64,000 nucleotides of DNA. Origin: Gordionus sp. m RMFG-2023. Lineage: Eukaryota > Nematomorpha > Gordioida > Chordodea > Parachordodidae. The notes under the pieces were generated by a model. The model saw nothing but the letters and a program-made list of their open reading frames with translations, made no database searches and was not told the DNA's origin. This document shows positions 13,601-24,745 of this stretch, in pieces. Every line of letters begins with the position of its first letter. The first letter of the stretch is position 1. Position numbers and translations under genes: made by a program. The stretch lies in NCBI RefSeq assembly GCF_954871325.1, contig NC_088776.1, positions 44,224,569 through 44,288,568 on the forward strand, read 5' to 3'.

Positions 13601-13927
13601 TTAGATTGTATTAGACCTTTGAAATAGTAAATAACCTATTATAAACAAATATTTATCAGCTTATTATAATTTAATGTATTTTCTTAATGTTCTATTACCT
13701 TTAATCATTCCTGACAATTGATTAGTGCTCATGGCAGATATGCCTGAATCGGTCAATAAATCAATTATCACATCTTCAGATTTGAGCAAGAATGGATTGT
13801 AGTAAGCCTTTTTTAGGGCTTCCATTCGGTATTCTTTGGTATTTAGTTTGATGGATTCGACGGCTCTTATCTTGAAAGGTTCAAATGAAATGGAAGTTTC
13901 ATTACCAGAATTAGCACTCCAAGGCAT
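7636..13927 (-). CDS. tnaA: Tryptophanase-type beta-eliminating lyase, 8 exons
   Basis: The predicted 516-residue PLP enzyme should cleave L-tryptophan to indole, pyruvate and ammonia in the cytosol (no signal peptide is seen). Exons, read on the minus strand: 13927-13699, 12899-12705, 12112-12011, 11498-11289, 10734-10564, 9525-9268, 8158-8107, 7969-7636. All introns are GT-AG and every phase matches (six phase 1, then phase 2). The order follows bacterial TnaA and TPL: EPFKIRAVES (16-25), LLTDSG, DEVYIGS (78-84), HQGRAAE (107-113), FFDTTK (133-138), SGQPVSL (195-201), LDACRYAEN (220-228), SMKKDG with the PLP lysine at 264, NEGFPNYGGLTGRDLEAMAVG (292-312), GIRACEIGS (ending at 390), RRVYTFAH (406-413). 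Asp135 and ACEIGS match tryptophanase (FFDTTQ, AVEIGS), not tyrosine phenol-lyase. A Ser/Lys-rich tail of about 63 residues is extra. The frame stays open 14 codons above the chosen ATG without another ATG, so a 5' exon remains possible. Introns are 137-1109 nt. Confidence 0.93.
10193..10407. mobile_element. Foldback hAT MITE, copy 2, inside tryptophanase intron 5
   Basis: The 215-bp element starts TAGTGTTGCTAAAC and ends GTTTAACAACACTA, with long inner inverted repeats around AGCCGATTTTTAAAAA. Flanks CTCCAATG and CTCCAATA form a 7-of-8 target duplication, as expected for hAT movement. It sits in an intron of the host gene and leaves the exons intact. Confidence 0.85.
12300..12445. repeat. 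G-run repeat element in tryptophanase intron 2
   Basis: This is a G10 tract at about 12317 followed by TTTGCCTGTTTCGTAAATATCATTTT-like sequence. A related arrangement (G-run plus TTTACGAAACAGGC) occurs at about 41128-41185. A C10 tract in intron 3 at about 11770 belongs to the same class of homopolymer repeats. Confidence 0.45.
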
Positions 13928-16744
13928 TTTGAATGCGTTTTCTATTGATGAAAGACCAAATTTGTATTCTTAATTTGAATGGAAAAAATGGTATAGAATA
14001 AATTTACTTATTATAAGAGTTTATATTAATATATAAATAAGATCAAAACATTATTTCAAAGGAAAAGATCTTAAACAAATATGATCTCTAAAATTGATAT
14101 GTCATATAATTTAAGAATTTACGTAAACAATTTTACAAAATAATTATCCGACACAATACTATAATAATTTTCTTTGAATGATATTTTTATGAATTAATTC
14201 TTCAATATAATAAAAGCTTGGCATAAAACATATTTATTATATTGCCAAATGTTGATTTGTAAACCAGAGCCTGCAAAGTAATGAAGACCCGATAGAAGAA
14301 ATAATCAGGGATTTATCCCGAACCCGGTGAACCCTCTATTGGTGAACCAGAATAAGAAATAAAATCTGTTCAGGTTTAATAATTTTAATATATTTTAATT
14401 AATTATTTAAATTTCTTTAAAATTCTTAAAGGATTTAGTTTTCTTATATTTCCTATAATTGAAATTAAAAGCCAGCTATATTAAATTTTTTTTTTACAAA
14501 ATTAAATATCCGTATTCAGGAATTTATCTTGGAGGAATAAAGGATTATAGATTTGTATTAGTAACGATTAAGCCAAAATTTCTTCTATATGAACCCTTTC
14601 TCTACTCTAATAGTATTAGAAGGATTATTTAATTCAACATAAAATTAAGAGCATTGGGTTAGATATTGTAATATTTTTATGAAGAATAGTTAGTTGTCTC
14701 TCAATCGAGTGTGGGCGATAAAAATATTGAGAAACGTTTTTATATAATGAAGCATTAAATAAAGCCCTGTTTGCAGGGGAGAGAGGCTCAAAACTTCTCA
14801 TTGTAATAATTTAAGGAAGTTCTTAAATTAATATTTAGGAATTAAATTTACAATAACTTTTTTTTTAAATTGGCAGCGGCCCAGAAGAATTTTTTTTAAA
14901 TTTTAAACCGGGTTCAATCATATTTATATTCAGGCCAAGCTAATTGGACAACTGCCCACCTTATCTCGGGCAGTTTTTCTTTTCTTTTCGTAAATATAAA
15001 AAGAAGCATCTAGAAAGCTATCTTTTATAAATTATTTTTATTTTCGATTTAATTTTTTTTAAATATAATTTTAGAATTGATTTCTTTTTTTGCTTACTAT
15101 TACATTTTTTAAAATTTTATTTGTCACTTTCTGCAACCTGAACATGCTACCTTATGCCTAATTAAATTTTGTTCTGAATTTTTTTTTTGTGAAAAAAGAG
15201 ATTACCTTTTTAAAAAAATTATTTCTATGTTATTACAATTCTTTAGATATTTAATTTTTTTTAACTTATAGATAGCGCACTCACAAGGTCTTCATGAACC
15301 TTTAAAATTAAAATTTTAGTGAGTTTATATAAATTTGAATTCTTTAGTTTATTTTTAAGTTAAAATCATAAATTTATGATATATATAGACTATCATAAAG
15401 GCAATATATAGGGCAAATAAATATTCGATTTGAAAGCTTTTTAATTTTTCCTTATTTAAGCATGTTCTCTGTTATTGCGAATAGGGTTTAGAATTGTATA
15501 CTAATATAAATCAAGAAATATTTAAATTTAAAATAATTATAAATATTATTTATAATTTACTAAACATGAATAATATAAATATAAAAGCTATAAATGTTAT
15601 TAAAATATGTACATCTAGTTTTAAAATAGTTGCAAATTTTAAAATATTTCATATAATTTTATTATCACATTATAAATAGATTTTAAATAAGCGAATATAA
15701 TACGGTTAAAAAATAATAAACCGGTATCTAAATCACAATAAATATAAAATTAAACATTTTATAATGATTTTAGTCAAAATATCCGTCATATGAAAATTTA
15801 ATATTCTTTGCGATTCGGCCAATTTTTTAATAATTTTTTGTGTTGGGGATTAGATCTCGATAAAAGTTAATATATTCAATAAATTTTAAGATGTCATACT
15901 TTTGATATAGGTTTTTATTCTCTGTAGAGAAATTCCTTCTATATCATCTCTTGGCCTTCTAAGTTATAATATATAATAATATTAGCGATTCTCATAACTT
16001 CAGCTGCTATTTTTTTGAAAAATATTGCATAAAATTGTTGTGTAATAAATAACTTAATACATTCCAATGAAAAAAAATCGGCAGTCTTATTAAAACTAAT
16101 AATATATCAGCTTCAGATGAAATATGTATTTTAGGTGATTCTGATTTGCAGTTTTTTTTTTCCTGTAGCACAAGAAGTCACGGAAATAATTATATTCAGT
16201 AAATTCTTTCTATTTGCACATCTGAACATTTAATACATTCTAGAAATTTTCTAATCAATGTATTAGTATAGTAGAGATAAATTAAATAGAATTTATTTTG
16301 GTTGATAATATTTCTTATATCTATCAATGTCTAAAGTTAAAAATATGTATGAAAATATACTTAAATTTCCTGAGGTAAAATATGAAAATACAAGAGATAT
16401 ATATTTAAATTATTTAACTTTTTACTAATATTTAGAATAGAATATAACCTATTTGAAATAGAGTAATTTTCAATTCACAATTCAGGAAGCCCTTATATAT
16501 TTTAATTTTTGCCCTAAGGTGGGGTTTACTCCTCCTCTCCCTTCCTGCTGATTACGCGCCTGAGCCCTTTTATATTTTTTCAAAAATTTTTGCTAAACTC
16601 TCCGCTGGCTACGCACCTGAATCACACGAACGTCCTTCATCAATATAGTTAATTTAAAAGGTCGCTTTACATGTTTTAATAACTTTTGGATTTGTATTAT
16701 TTATTTTAAATAATGTTTATAATATTTATAAATTAATTATAGGT

Positions 16745-17180
16745 ACATTATTAAAAAAAGATCTAGGCCTGTAAAGGTCTTACCAGAATTTAGGCCTAAC
16801 CCACCCTACCCGTTAAGGCTTTATGGGAAGTCACCCGTCCCTAAAATTTTGTTAATACTAATTTTCCGGCCATAAAATTTTAAATATCTATATAATATCT
16901 ATGATTATATCTGTATAGATAGTGAATGTGTAATTGTATCATATCATAAATAATTTAATTTTTTCAGCTCTTACAATACAAAGAAATAACTATATTGTCA
17001 ACTATTTTTAAATAGTATTAATCAAAATGTTAGCTTGAAATTCCAAAAATATATTAAAGTTTAATTCCTGCGCTGGCATATTAAAATTTTAAGAAAAATC
17101 AGAAATTTACTCGGCCTTTAATAATTTTTTAGCCGGTTTCACTTATTTATTTTAATTTTCCAGCCCCTGTAATGGCTTCA
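16745..17180. repeat. GGCC-rich repeat remnant
   Basis: Clusters of short GC words (TAGGCCTAACCCACCC, TTCCGGCC, ACTCGGCC, TTTTAGCCGG) sit in A/T-rich DNA. Comparable clusters occur at 40619-40700, 44950-44995 and 54205-54740. The copies at 40640 and 54228 share GTTAAGAATTTYTGCAAA. They look like eroded copies of one non-autonomous element. No target duplication was found. Confidence 0.35.
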
Positions 17181-17219
17181 AACGAAATCTTTTTCTTTTA
17201 TTTATTAGTTTTTGTATAT

Positions 17220-17400
17220 ATTTTACAGCCGATCTAAGGGGATGGGGAACGCATAATCATTGAAGGGGGACACAGGCGTAGCCAGGGGGGGGCAAGGGGA
17301 AATTCCCCCCCTTCAGAAATTTATCACTTTTTGTGAATATCATTTTTAGCTAATAAAAAATATCTACCTTAGTCCTCCCCCCACTCCCTGACCCTTAAAA
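17220..17400. repeat. G-run element (AGGCGTAGCCAGGGGG type)
   Basis: The left end reads AGGCGTAGCCAGGGGGGG. The interior carries TGAATATCATTTTTAGC followed by TAATAAAAA, and the right end is a C-rich TCCTCCCCCC. A copy with the same internal words in the opposite orientation lies at 48555-48670, ending CACGCGCC-like. Length is about 130-180 bp. This looks like a short non-autonomous DNA element. Confidence 0.5.
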
Positions 17401-18263
17401 ATGTATGCATATATCTTAAACAATAATTTGAAAGAAAAATGGTAAAAGTTGATATTTTTTTTTTACTAAACTATTCATCATAATTTATATATTTTTGGAA
17501 AAATAAATTTATAAATATATAAAATGAACCAAAAATGTTTTTTAATAAATGGAATATAAGCCAAAGATAAGTCTTAAGACAAAAGTGAAATGCATTATAA
17601 TTATTAATAATAGATCCATAAAATTACTAAATAATATAATTTTTTATAAAGTGAGTAATTTTAATTTATTTATCTTAATAAAAGTAAAATATAAATATAA
17701 AACTATTGATAAAATTAAATCATAAATTAAATAAAAATATTAAAGCACAATCAAAATATTAAAGCACAATCAAACAATGGAATATTATATGTCCTAGATT
17801 TACAGTATATCTAATTTTATCAATTATCATATGACAATCAAGTAATTTTTACCAATATAGCGAATTATATATATTAGAAATCTATAAAATATTGATAAGG
17901 ACATCAGAAAACATCTTTTAAAGATATTGTGGGGGGAATAATATGAAGAAATTTTAATATCATTTTTTCTTAAATAAAATAGATGGCGTTAAATAATTGA
18001 ATCAAATTGTTGCTATATTTATTATCAAGAGCATTGATTAGTAAAATTTGGAGGAATATCAACTATATGTCTACTTACTTTTTATAAATAATTTTTTATA
18101 ATTGTTTTGAATAAAGTATTACCATGTTTTTATATTAATGTATATACAAGTAATTTTTTATATTTTATATAAACTAATAAAAATATATTTCATATTTGTT
18201 CCAGGCTTATTTTTTTTATTAAAATTTGTAAAAATATTTTATGACTATATATAGACTAATAAA

Positions 18264-18330
18264 CCCGGCCAAAGGCCGGGCAAAAGCGGGCCGAAGGCCC
18301 GCCAAAGGGGGTCTGAGGGCGAAGGCCCTA
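18264..18330. repeat. Cluster of three GC-rich hairpins
   Basis: Three near-perfect inverted repeats follow one another: CCCGGCC-AAA-GGCCGGG (18264-18280), GCGGGCC-GAA-GGCCCGC (18286-18302) and AGGGC-GAAG-GCCCT (18316-18329). They are followed by a C10 run and AAATCCTGGCTAGGCC, which resembles the terminus of the G-run element family. The cluster is therefore probably part of one such element. Confidence 0.6.
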
Positions 18331-19205
18331 CTAATTTTTCAATCCCCCCCCCCCTAAGAAAATCCTGGCTAGGCCTATGAAGGGGGAGTAGAATTGTAAA
18401 GATACTATCTTCATTAGAATAAATGAGAAGTGGCAGGGGTGGAACGTTTAATGAATGGAAAAGGAGAAATTTTAGATTTCCTTTTTTTTGCATCTATTTG
18501 CAAATTTTAAATTTTATTTCGATTTCCTTATTTGTAATTAGGAAGAGGAGAGTTTAATGTCCTCACAGTCTTCAGGAGTTTAACATATCTGTAATACGCA
18601 AGTTAATAGTGAGCCTTCTCCTAGCATTACCACCCCATTTTCTACTAAATCAAAATTATTAAAAAAAAATGAAACAAAATTAGTAAAACAAGAATCAAAA
18701 TTCCCTTCCCAGTCCCATCCCCCTCTCCAACTTTAATGAAAACTTTGCATCAATCATCTTAATCTCCCTTTCCTTTGGTACATAGTCGCTGGCCTTTACA
18801 ATCTCAAGGGGCTCAAAAAATATTTTTTAATTATTTTCAAAATTACCTTTTTTTTAGTAATAACAAATCAAAATTTTGACAGAACTCTTCATATTTTTTA
18901 GGGGGTCTGAGCCCCTGAGTGCCTACTCCCCCTACTCCCAAATGACGCTACTGTTTTAGTTGAAGTTTAAGGTCTAACTTTAAAGTCTATAGGTGCTTAA
19001 GTTAAGTATTGTTTTATAAAAATATTGGCTTACATTCTCTTATTTATACCTAAATTTATTTAATCTTAACAATTCTAGATGTGATATTTAGTTTAAGTTA
19101 AATTAATTTATATTTCAATATTTCCATATTAGATTTGTTTTGGTTTAAGGTTCGTTGGAAAATTAATTAATTCATTCATATGCTTTGATGTTTTTTCAAA
19201 ATTTA

Positions 19206-20963
19206 ATGCTAAAATCTTCAATTGATTTTATTACAATCAGTTATATAATTTACTAGTATACCTATAAAATATTTTTTTAGGTAAAAGATATGCCGGTAGA
19301 CCCAATTGGCTTCCAGGACTATTGCATTATTTAAAGAAAAATGAACGTAAACAAGGCCCATATAAGTTAATACCTAGATATGCATTATATAATTGGTATG
19401 TAATTTTATGAAATAATATATAAATATTTAAAAATTAGGGATTTTTCTTCAGAATTATATGCCTTTTCTAAGAGAATAGGTCAACCTATTAATAGTGATC
19501 TATTAATGAAAACATTTATAAATCCTTCATTTAATATCCTAGAAAATGATAAAATCTTAGAAAAATCCAAAATACCAAAAGATTTTTTTTATAAAATTGA
19601 TGATCACTTATTATTACAAAAGAATGGTATTATTTATATTATTAAAAAATATATTAAATTTTAGGGGAAATTTTTTTAAAAAAGATTATATTGAGATATT
19701 TAAGATATAGTTTTCCAAGATGCCCAGAAGAGATGATTATGTAATTATACTCTATTAGCCAAAATATATATATTTTTTTTAGAGATATACAACAATATAT
19801 TCTCTCAGATGAAAATCTAGCAATGATCTCATTGTCTTTAGGAATGAAAGACCTTATACTATCATCTGTAAGAATGTGTATCTGATAAATTTTATATATT
19901 TATAAAGACATATCCCCCTAATCCAATTATACTTACTCAAACATTTAATGCTTTGATTGGATCAATGATTGAAAGTGTTTCAATTACCAATAATCTGTTA
20001 TTAGAGGATTCATCAAAGTTACCGCAAAATACTAAAGTAGTTAAATTTTATTTTAACTGTTATATAATAAATCAAGGGCTCTTCACTCCAGTTATCATTG
20101 CCAAATAATGTTAGTAATATAGAATCGACCATTCGATTTATTTTGGATTTTGTTTGTACACAATTAATAACTTTAGATCCTTTTGAGTTATGGAATTTTC
20201 AAAATTCATTTTATTTATTAAAAAGTATAATCGCCAAAAGTTGTCAAGAAAATTGTTCTAATAAACCCCCTGAAATTGAAGCAAGGTAAAATTTTGCTTA
20301 TACAGCATTTTATTGATTATAGTATAATATAAACAATATAGATTGTTTAACATAGAAAAGAAATATAATATTAAAAAAAATTTTTTTAAAGGTTATTGAG
20401 GAGCTCAGGTGTTAACACAATATTCCCAGTGTATATTATAGGAATCTATTTTGATAAAAAATATTTGGCACAAGGTAATAAAATAAAATTATTATACAAA
20501 CTCATTTCTTTAACCTATTTTTTTTATTATTCATTGAGATTGAAATCTATTAAGAATTTTAGAATATTTTTCATATCTACTACTTTCCTTACTTATTTAT
20601 GTCTTTAAAAATCAATTTTTTAACCTTTAAAATATTTAAATTGAAACAATTTACTATGAATAAAATAAAGGAACTGGTGAAACAATTAAAACAGCCATTG
20701 ATCAAGCGGCTAGACACGCTCTCAAAATTAGGTTTGGTCTAGAATACACCAACACAGGATGCTCTCTCACTTTCAAACATTCTCAAATAGTTCAAGAATT
20801 GATTGATTCTCCCATCAATGAACTCAAATCGCATTTCAAACCCAACATTTTGGTTTATGATATGATGAACTATTTTGTAGATATTAATGATACAGAAGTT
20901 GAAACCAAAAATGTTATTACTGGCACCCATGATGATGTTTTATATCACAGAGTTTTGAATTAG
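19206..20963 (+). CDS. mRpL44: Mitochondrial large ribosomal subunit protein mL44, 9 exons
   Basis: Predicted 398 residues. mL44 is a structural protein of the mitochondrial large subunit, with a degenerate RNase III fold and a double-stranded-RNA-binding domain. Exons: 19206-19239 (tentative), 19281-19395, 19439-19626, 19665-19740, 19783-19867, 19908-20036, 20092-20285, 20392-20474, 20671-20963. All phases agree. YNWDFSSELYAFSKRIGQ (about 48-65) matches human NWDYHAEIQAFGHRL. PIILTQTFNALIGSMIES matches AVLQQTFFAVIGALLQS. RLLRSSGVNTIFPVYIIG with IYFDKKYLAQG matches the RLTRQSG and GLYCDKKLIAEG block of the dsRBD. A C-terminal tail of about 70 residues is longer than in human. The start exon MLKSSIDFITI is inferred from phase and from its 41-nt intron, so the mature N-terminus is uncertain. 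Seven of the eight introns are under 110 nt. Confidence 0.92.
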
Positions 20964-20992
20964 ATTTGAATATTGAATTATTAATATTAACC

Positions 20993-21097
20993 TTTTTTAG
21001 TCACATAATTTCCCTTTTCAAAAAGGTGACCTAATAACATGCTATCTAGAATTTTAAAAATATTGTGGTTGAAAAGGGACACTATGTAACTAAAAAA
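20993..21097. repeat. Inverted repeat just past mRpL44
   Basis: TTTTTTAGTCACATAATTTC at 20993 onward (arm about 28 nt) pairs with the complementary arm at 21069-21097, leaving a loop of about 48 nt. It begins 30 nt after the mRpL44 stop codon. It could be a tiny foldback element or part of the 3' UTR structure. Confidence 0.6.
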
Positions 21098-21264
21098 TCT
21101 ATAAATTTGTAAAATTTAAATCCAGTCAAAAAAACTTTATGCAATATATGTTAAGTCTAACTCGGACTCCTTATTTATACTCAATGAGGGCCAATTCAGA
21201 AATTTAATTTAAAAAAGCATTTTAAATAATCTTAGAAAAAAATTATTCTTATCAGAATTTATAG

Positions 21265-21950
21265 GTTCAATTACAATTTCACATGGTGTTTCTTTATCAA
21301 TATTTTAAATTATATTGAAAGTATAATTTTATCGAAATCTTTATGTGACAGGGAGTATAAAGGCCTAATTTAGGCTAAAAAATTCCTTATGATCTGGGTT
21401 AGAATAGTAGCGCTGTTTTCATTTAACTAATTAGAGCGATGTCAAGATGGGCAGTTGGATGTAAGAAAAATTTCTGCAAGAACTTTATGATGGGTTTTAT
21501 CACAATTTCACATGGTGTTTGCTTATCAATATTTTAAATTATATTTTAAGTATAATCTTATCTAGGTCTTTATTTGACTGGGAATAGAAATGGCTAAATG
21601 AAAAGGTTTCCTATGATCTGGGATAGAATTATAACGCTGTTTTTTCAACACATATAACAAATTAGCGTAATGTCAATATGGGCAGCTGGGTGTAAAAATA
21701 ATCTTTATAATAACTTTATCACAATATCACCGGGTGTTTGTTTATCAATATTTTAAATTATATTGTAAGTGTGATCTTATCAAGATCCCTTTGTGGCGGG
21801 AAGTAGAAATGGCTATTTGACTGTAAAAGGTTCCCTACGATCTGGAATAGAATAATAATGCTGTTTTTCAACATATTTAACCAATTAGGACGATATCAAT
21901 ATGGGCAGCTGGATTTAAAAAAATATTGCTGCAAAATCTTTTCGATCAGT
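21265..21950. repeat. Tandem array, three units of about 220-228 bp
   Basis: Units start at about 21271, 21499 and 21719 with ACAATTTCACATGGTGTTT or close variants. Each contains ATCAATATTTTAAATTATAT, a GATCTGGGNTAGAAT block, GCTGTTTTC, and GATGTCAANATGGGCAG. Units are roughly 80-85% alike by eye. No open frame is conserved. Confidence 0.75.
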
Positions 21951-22766
21951 GGGTTCCCTCACTTACCTATAGATTATAACTGCGAAAGGAAGATATTAGC
22001 ATAGAAACAATTTATATTAAAACTCGGAATGCTGGTTGGAACTATAATAGGAAGGTGAACGATATGTTGAAGATGCTGAAATGAAAGGTTGACTTGTTCA
22101 CGCAGGAGAAAAGATAAAAATGAAATTGTGCAGGAATGAAAAGTTTTTCTGAAGAGAGCATAAATGGGAAGGCTGATGTTGGTGTAGCTGAGATTTTGTT
22201 TGACAAGGTCGTAGCATATACTTAGAACAAAGTATTTAGGGTAAAAACAAATATTAATAAACGACTTATAGAAACAAGCGTTTTCAAAGTGTAGCTGAGA
22301 TGGGAGCACGTCTTGGTTAGTCAAGAGGCTTATTCACTTCGTCTCCAAGCTGTAAAGACACCTTGTTTTATTACATAATCGAACCATAGCACATGAGGGG
22401 TTAAGATATTTAAGTTTATAAAACCATTCTTTCTATTAAATAAATATCTTTTTCAAAGATCATCTATTTTATAATTTTCTGGGATCAAATTCTTCCTAGA
22501 TACCACGAGTCAGTCTACTTGGAACCTAATTCATAAAGGTTTCCTTTCTGGACATTTTTTTTATAAAAATGGTTTTTGATTTCGATTCTTAATTTGACTC
22601 GTTCTGAGTGTCTCCAAGCTCTTTTGTGATAAATAAATGGTTGAAAGAAATACCAAGCATTTTACAATATATATGGCATAATAAATTACTTGCTTTGGGA
22701 GATATTGAGCAACAGCAGTGCTATTAAAACCAAAGGGGGATATCAAACCAATCTGTATAGTTGGAG
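21951..22766. other. Unassigned stretch, moderately GC-richer
   Basis: The plus strand at 22010-22380 is richer in G than its surroundings but has stops in all frames. The minus strand has a 116-codon open frame (22324-21974) rich in Phe, Ser and Ile that matches no family I know. I see no splice signals that would join either to a gene. Confidence 0.3.
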
Positions 22767-23790
22767 CAGTGTTGTTAAACGCTACTTTTAAAAGTAGCGC
22801 GCTACCGCTATCGTTTTCAAATGAGTAACGCGCTATTAGCTATTTTTTACGCCATTTTGATTTTTTTTAAAATATTTTTTACGCAACTTTATTTCCACAA
22901 ATAAAATATTGGTATAAAAACATGACTATAATTTGTTACATATATATATATAATTTATTTATTATTGCCCTTTAATAATAACATTTCGGTACTGTTATCC
23001 CCAGTCTAGAGCGACGATCAGAAAGTATAAGCTTTGCCATACTAAATAATCGTTCAACACTAACGCAATGCAGTATTAAATTTAATAAACACACTTTTTA
23101 TATGAAAAAAATTATCAAAAATGAGTATTTTTAGATTTAAAAAAGCATCTAGAGGTTCAATAATATTATTATTTATTTCAAAAAAATCGTCTATGGAAGG
23201 CCGCGGTTTCGATCTTGCTATAGTATTAGTATCGTGGTTAGGCATTGCATTTTTTAACGTTACCATCAGCCTATCAAGTTGCCCTTTAGATTCAGTTTTA
23301 GATTTTTTGGATCAATCCAATGTGTGGTCACTCCTAAATAAGCTCTAAAAATATGAATATTATATTATAAATCAGAAAATAAACATTTTTACCTTTTATT
23401 GTGCGTACAGCAATCTGATGTTGTACAGCTGTAGGAGACATCTGATAGATTTAATATTAAAGATTCTTTCTTTCTATAAAGCTATCCAAAATTCTTGCCA
23501 TCAATGTCTGCCAGCAAAATATCTTGGTGCGTGGAGAAAAAATGTTTATCATCTTTATAAAAAAAACATTATTCATCAAGGATAATGGTTGAACAGTATC
23601 TATTATAAAGTTCATTATGACTTTATCAGCCAATTTTTGAGATACACCTGGTGTTGATGAATATAAATTGCTTAATTTTGTTTGAATTAAATTTGATTTT
23701 ATCTCCTTCCATTACCCCAAAACTTTTGAGATATTTTTTAATCTCTTTATAATTTGAGGTGTGAACAGTCAAAAATTATAACAGTAATAT
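22767..23790 (-). mobile_element. ZBED-type hAT transposon fossil, internally deleted
   Basis: The right end in gene orientation is CAGTGTTGTTAAACG at 22767. Minus-strand transposase pieces run in order: PGVSQKLADKVIMNFIID (about 23660-23600), TKIFCWQTLMARILDSFI (about 23530-23475), then GVTTHWIDPKNLK (about 23330-23290). After a gap come SIDDFFEINNNI (about 23200) and FIKFNTALR, and finally the dimerisation block RLFSMAKLILSDRRSRLG (about 23050-22995). The long catalytic middle normally found between WIDP and the SIDDFF region is absent, so the copy is an internal-deletion derivative. Stops and frame changes are also present. Its terminus shares GTGTTGTTAAACG with the foldback MITEs. Confidence 0.8.
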
Positions 23791-23924
23791 TTAGAATAAA
23801 AAATATGTAGGAGATAGTACATAAAAATGATTGAAATAACTATTTTAAAATGTTTTAAATAATTTAGATAAAATTGAATATATAAAAAAAATGATTGGTC
23901 TTTGATTTAAATAGGTCCATGAAG

Positions 23925-24745
23925 TTGTAAGAACGATGTAAGGATCAATTAACAAAACCTATGCCATTATTTAGAGTCTTGATTGATCCTAATTGATCTT
24001 CAAACCAGACATCAGCAGAATTAAAGGTTATTGAGTTATAAGCAAAATAATGAAAGTGCGAAGATTTGCAGCTGTAAGAATGATTTGAGGATCAATTACC
24101 GAAACTTATATCATTGTATAGCCCGTTAATTGATCTTATATCCGAAAAGCAGCGGAATAAACCGTTACTGAGTTATGAGCAAATAAAGAAAGTGTTGGCA
24201 CTTTGCCAAAACCGAAAATGTAAAAGATCACGATCTGAAACTTGGCAATTATTTAGGCTTTAATTTGTGCGTTAATAATATCCAAACCGGATATCGATAT
24301 CACTAACCGCAACTGAGTTATGACCTGTTTTTATAGCGTGAAGTTGTAAGAATTTTTTTAAAAAGTGAGGATCAATTACCAAAATATATGCCAAAGTGTG
24401 GTGCCTTAATTGATCCTCCAGAATCTTTAAACCGCATATCAACAGAATGAACCGCTCGTGAGTTATAAGCAAAATAGAAAGGTTTTGGTACCTTGCCAAA
24501 ATTAAAAATTTGAGCAATCATTTTTTTAGTTATAGCCAATATTTAGTACCTTAATTGATCCTCCATATTCTTTAAACGGAATGTCAAAAAAATTAAAGGC
24601 TATTGAGTTATAAGCAAAATAATGAAAGTGCGAAGATTTGCTAAGAATGATTTGAGGATCAATTACCGAAACTTATATCATTGTATAGCCCGTTAATTGA
24701 TCCTAATTGATCTTCTATCCGGAAAGCAGCGGAATGAACCAAGTC
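23925..24745. repeat. Degenerate tandem repeat, about six units of 125-165 bp
   Basis: Repeated words are GAGGATCAATTACC, TTAATTGATCCTNNA, CCGNATATCANCAGAAT, GAGTTATAAGCAAAATA and GAAAGTGCGAAGATTTG. They recur in the same order at roughly 23925, 24060, 24210, 24335, 24510 and 24645. Units 2 and 6 are nearly identical over about 100 bp, which suggests recent exchange within the array. No coding potential is seen. Confidence 0.7.

Larger units (their letters stand above)
13928..19205. other. Intergenic region between the tryptophanase gene and mRpL44
   Basis: About 5.3 kb lies between the divergent 5' ends of the two genes, so it should hold both promoters. No core promoter motif stands out from the A/T background. 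It contains remnants of GGCCCG-type and G-run repeats (16500-17400), a GC-rich hairpin cluster (18264-18330) and a second G-run remnant (about 18895-18955). A short Ser/Pro/Lys-rich open stretch at 18610-18739 is noted but not called. Confidence 0.45.

Noticed and set aside
7636-13927. Bacterial contamination as the source of the tryptophanase gene
   Set aside because: Seven phase-consistent GT-AG introns, host-like base composition and a host MITE inside an intron.
21974-22324. 116-codon open frame on the minus strand
   Set aside because: No recognised motif, no splice context, and composition typical of chance frames.
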